Shown piece after piece: positions 6,502-7,491 of a stretch of 7,491 nucleotides of DNA (position 1 is the first letter of the stretch; each line of letters starts with the position of its first letter). The stretch is from the NCBI GenBank assembly GCA_001940655.1, contig MBAA01000216.1:9050-16540 (forward strand). Direction: 5' to 3'. The position numbers were made by a program, and so were the translations under genes. The notes under the pieces are model-generated. The model searched no databases. It was given only the letters and a program-made list of their open reading frames with translations, and was not told where the DNA came from. Source of the DNA: Promethearchaeota archaeon CR_4 (GTDB lineage: Archaea > Asgardarchaeota > Lokiarchaeia > Sigyniarchaeales > CR-4).

Positions 6502-7491
6502 TTAATCCCTCAAGATATTATTCGCAATGATTTGTAACATAACCTGAGTTGTTCCTTCATAGATGGAACACACTTTGATATCTCTCAGATACCTTTCAAT
6601 CGGCAGTTCACGCATGTACCCATACCCGCCATGGATCTGAATAGCATCCGAGCAGATCTGGGTGGCTCGCTCCGTAGCGTAAGATTTACACATAGCCGCT
6701 TCCATGCTAAAGGGTAATCCCCTGTCTTTTTTATCACCTGCTTGCCAGGTGAGCAACCGGGCGGCGTTGAGTTCGGTGGCCATTTCCGCGAGTTTAAACG
6801 AGATAGCTTGGAACGCAGCAATTGGTTTACCAAACTGTTGTCTTACTTTGGAATATTTGAGTGATGCTTCATAGGCCGCTTGTCCAATGCCTAATGCCTG
6901 AGCAGCAATCCCAATCCGCCCCATGTCGAGCGTCTGCATCGCAATGCCAAATCCCTGCCCAAGAAGTCCCAACATATTCGTCTTGGGAACCCGGCAATCT
7001 CGGAAGACAAGCTCTGTGGTGCTGGATCCGCGCATGCCCATCTTATCCTCTATCTTCCCAACGGAAAAACCTTTCATCTTCTGCTCCATGATGAAGAGGG
7101 CAAGGGACTTATGGGGGGGTAATTTGGGGTTGGTGAGAGCACCTATGATCATAATTTCAGCCACGCCACCATTTGTAGCGAAAATCTTCGTACCGTTTAT
7201 GACATATTCGTCCCCATCCAACTCTGCAGTTGTGGCTACTCCGGCAACGTCCGACCCAGCATTAGATTCCGTCATAGCAAAAGCGCCAATTTTCTTGCCA
7301 GTGGCAAGGTCGGGAAGGAATCGTTCTCGCTGCTCCTCCGTACCCCACTTTTCGATCGGTACAGCACAGACGGAATTATGGACCGTGACATTAAGACCAG
7401 TGGAACCGCACGCTCGAGACAATTCCTCGATGACAATTGCATAAGAAACGGAATCTAAACCACCACCACCGTACTTGGGAGAAATTTGAAT
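6502..7491 (-). CDS. acyl-CoA dehydrogenase (5' end outside window)
   Basis: 329 residues are visible; the frame is open to the right edge, and about 50 N-terminal residues are expected beyond it. The enzyme introduces an alpha-beta double bond into an acyl-CoA using FAD and hands electrons to ETF. Landmarks in the visible part are an early ISPKYGGGG segment, AMTESNAGSDVAG (FAD/substrate signature), INGTKIFATNGG, KMGMRGSSTTEL, the LDMGRIGIAAQALG helix, VRQQFGKPIAAFQAI, and QIHGGYGYMRELPIERYLRD. IYEGTTQ near the C-terminus holds the catalytic base, Glu312 of the visible part. That location is the one used by short/medium-chain and butyryl-CoA-type enzymes. Chain-length specificity cannot be read from the sequence. 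It is upstream of etfA with a 69-base gap, consistent with cotranscription. Confidence 0.94.
   Translation of the reverse strand: MQISPKYGGGGLDSVSYAIVIEELSRACGSTGLNVTVHNSVCAVPIEKWGTEEQRERFLPDLATGKKIGAFAMTESNAGSDVAGVATTAELDGDEYVINGTKIFATNGGVAEIMIIGALTNPKLPPHKSLALFIMEQKMKGFSVGKIEDKMGMRGSSTTELVFRDCRVPKTNMLGLLGQGFGIAMQTLDMGRIGIAAQALGIGQAAYEASLKYSKVRQQFGKPIAAFQAISFKLAEMATELNAARLLTWQAGDKKDRGLPFSMEAAMCKSYATERATQICSDAIQIHGGYGYMRELPIERYLRDIKVCSIYEGTTQVMLQIIANNILRD

Noticed and set aside
6923..7444. Plus-strand open frame of 173 codons
   Set aside because: It is antisense to the acyl-CoA dehydrogenase; the long frame is a by-product of that gene's codon use.

Overview
This window most likely comes from an Asgard archaeon. 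The evidence is the combination of a gelsolin-domain protein, an Arf-like small GTPase carrying an extra N-terminal domain, and a broken Rag/Gtr-like GTPase, set among typical archaeal catabolic genes. Class or species cannot be fixed from this sequence alone. The window is densely coding: no gap reaches 300 bases, and I see no tRNA, rRNA, CRISPR array, insertion sequence or origin.

Layout, left to right. Positions 1-1302 (minus) hold the first 434 residues of an ADP-forming acyl-CoA synthetase that continues past the left edge. Directly upstream of it, 1327-1797 (minus) is a Rag/Gtr-like GTPase interrupted by an in-frame TAG and ending before its G5 region. Next, 1901-3019 (minus) encodes a protein of two gelsolin domains, a Pro/Thr/Ser-rich linker and a C-terminal zinc ribbon. 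A 232-base divergent gap, probably with a promoter on each strand, separates it from an M42-family metallo-aminopeptidase at 3252-4322 (plus). That gene converges, with only 2 bases between stop codons, on an Arf-like GTPase with a longin/roadblock-like N-terminal domain (4325-5290, minus). Finally, 5389-6432 (minus, etfA) and 6502-7491 (minus, 5' end beyond the window) encode the electron transfer flavoprotein alpha subunit and an acyl-CoA dehydrogenase in one likely operon.

Two themes are interleaved. The metabolic theme is acyl-CoA catabolism: the dehydrogenase oxidises an acyl-CoA and passes electrons to ETF, and an ADP-forming synthetase can turn a CoA thioester into acid plus ATP. The aminopeptidase would supply amino acids. 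The second theme is eukaryote-like: an actin-regulator-type gelsolin and two small GTPases of the Arf/Rag kind. The most unusual points are the disrupted Rag-like GTPase, the gelsolin/zinc-ribbon fusion, and the two-domain GTPase with a changed G3 motif.
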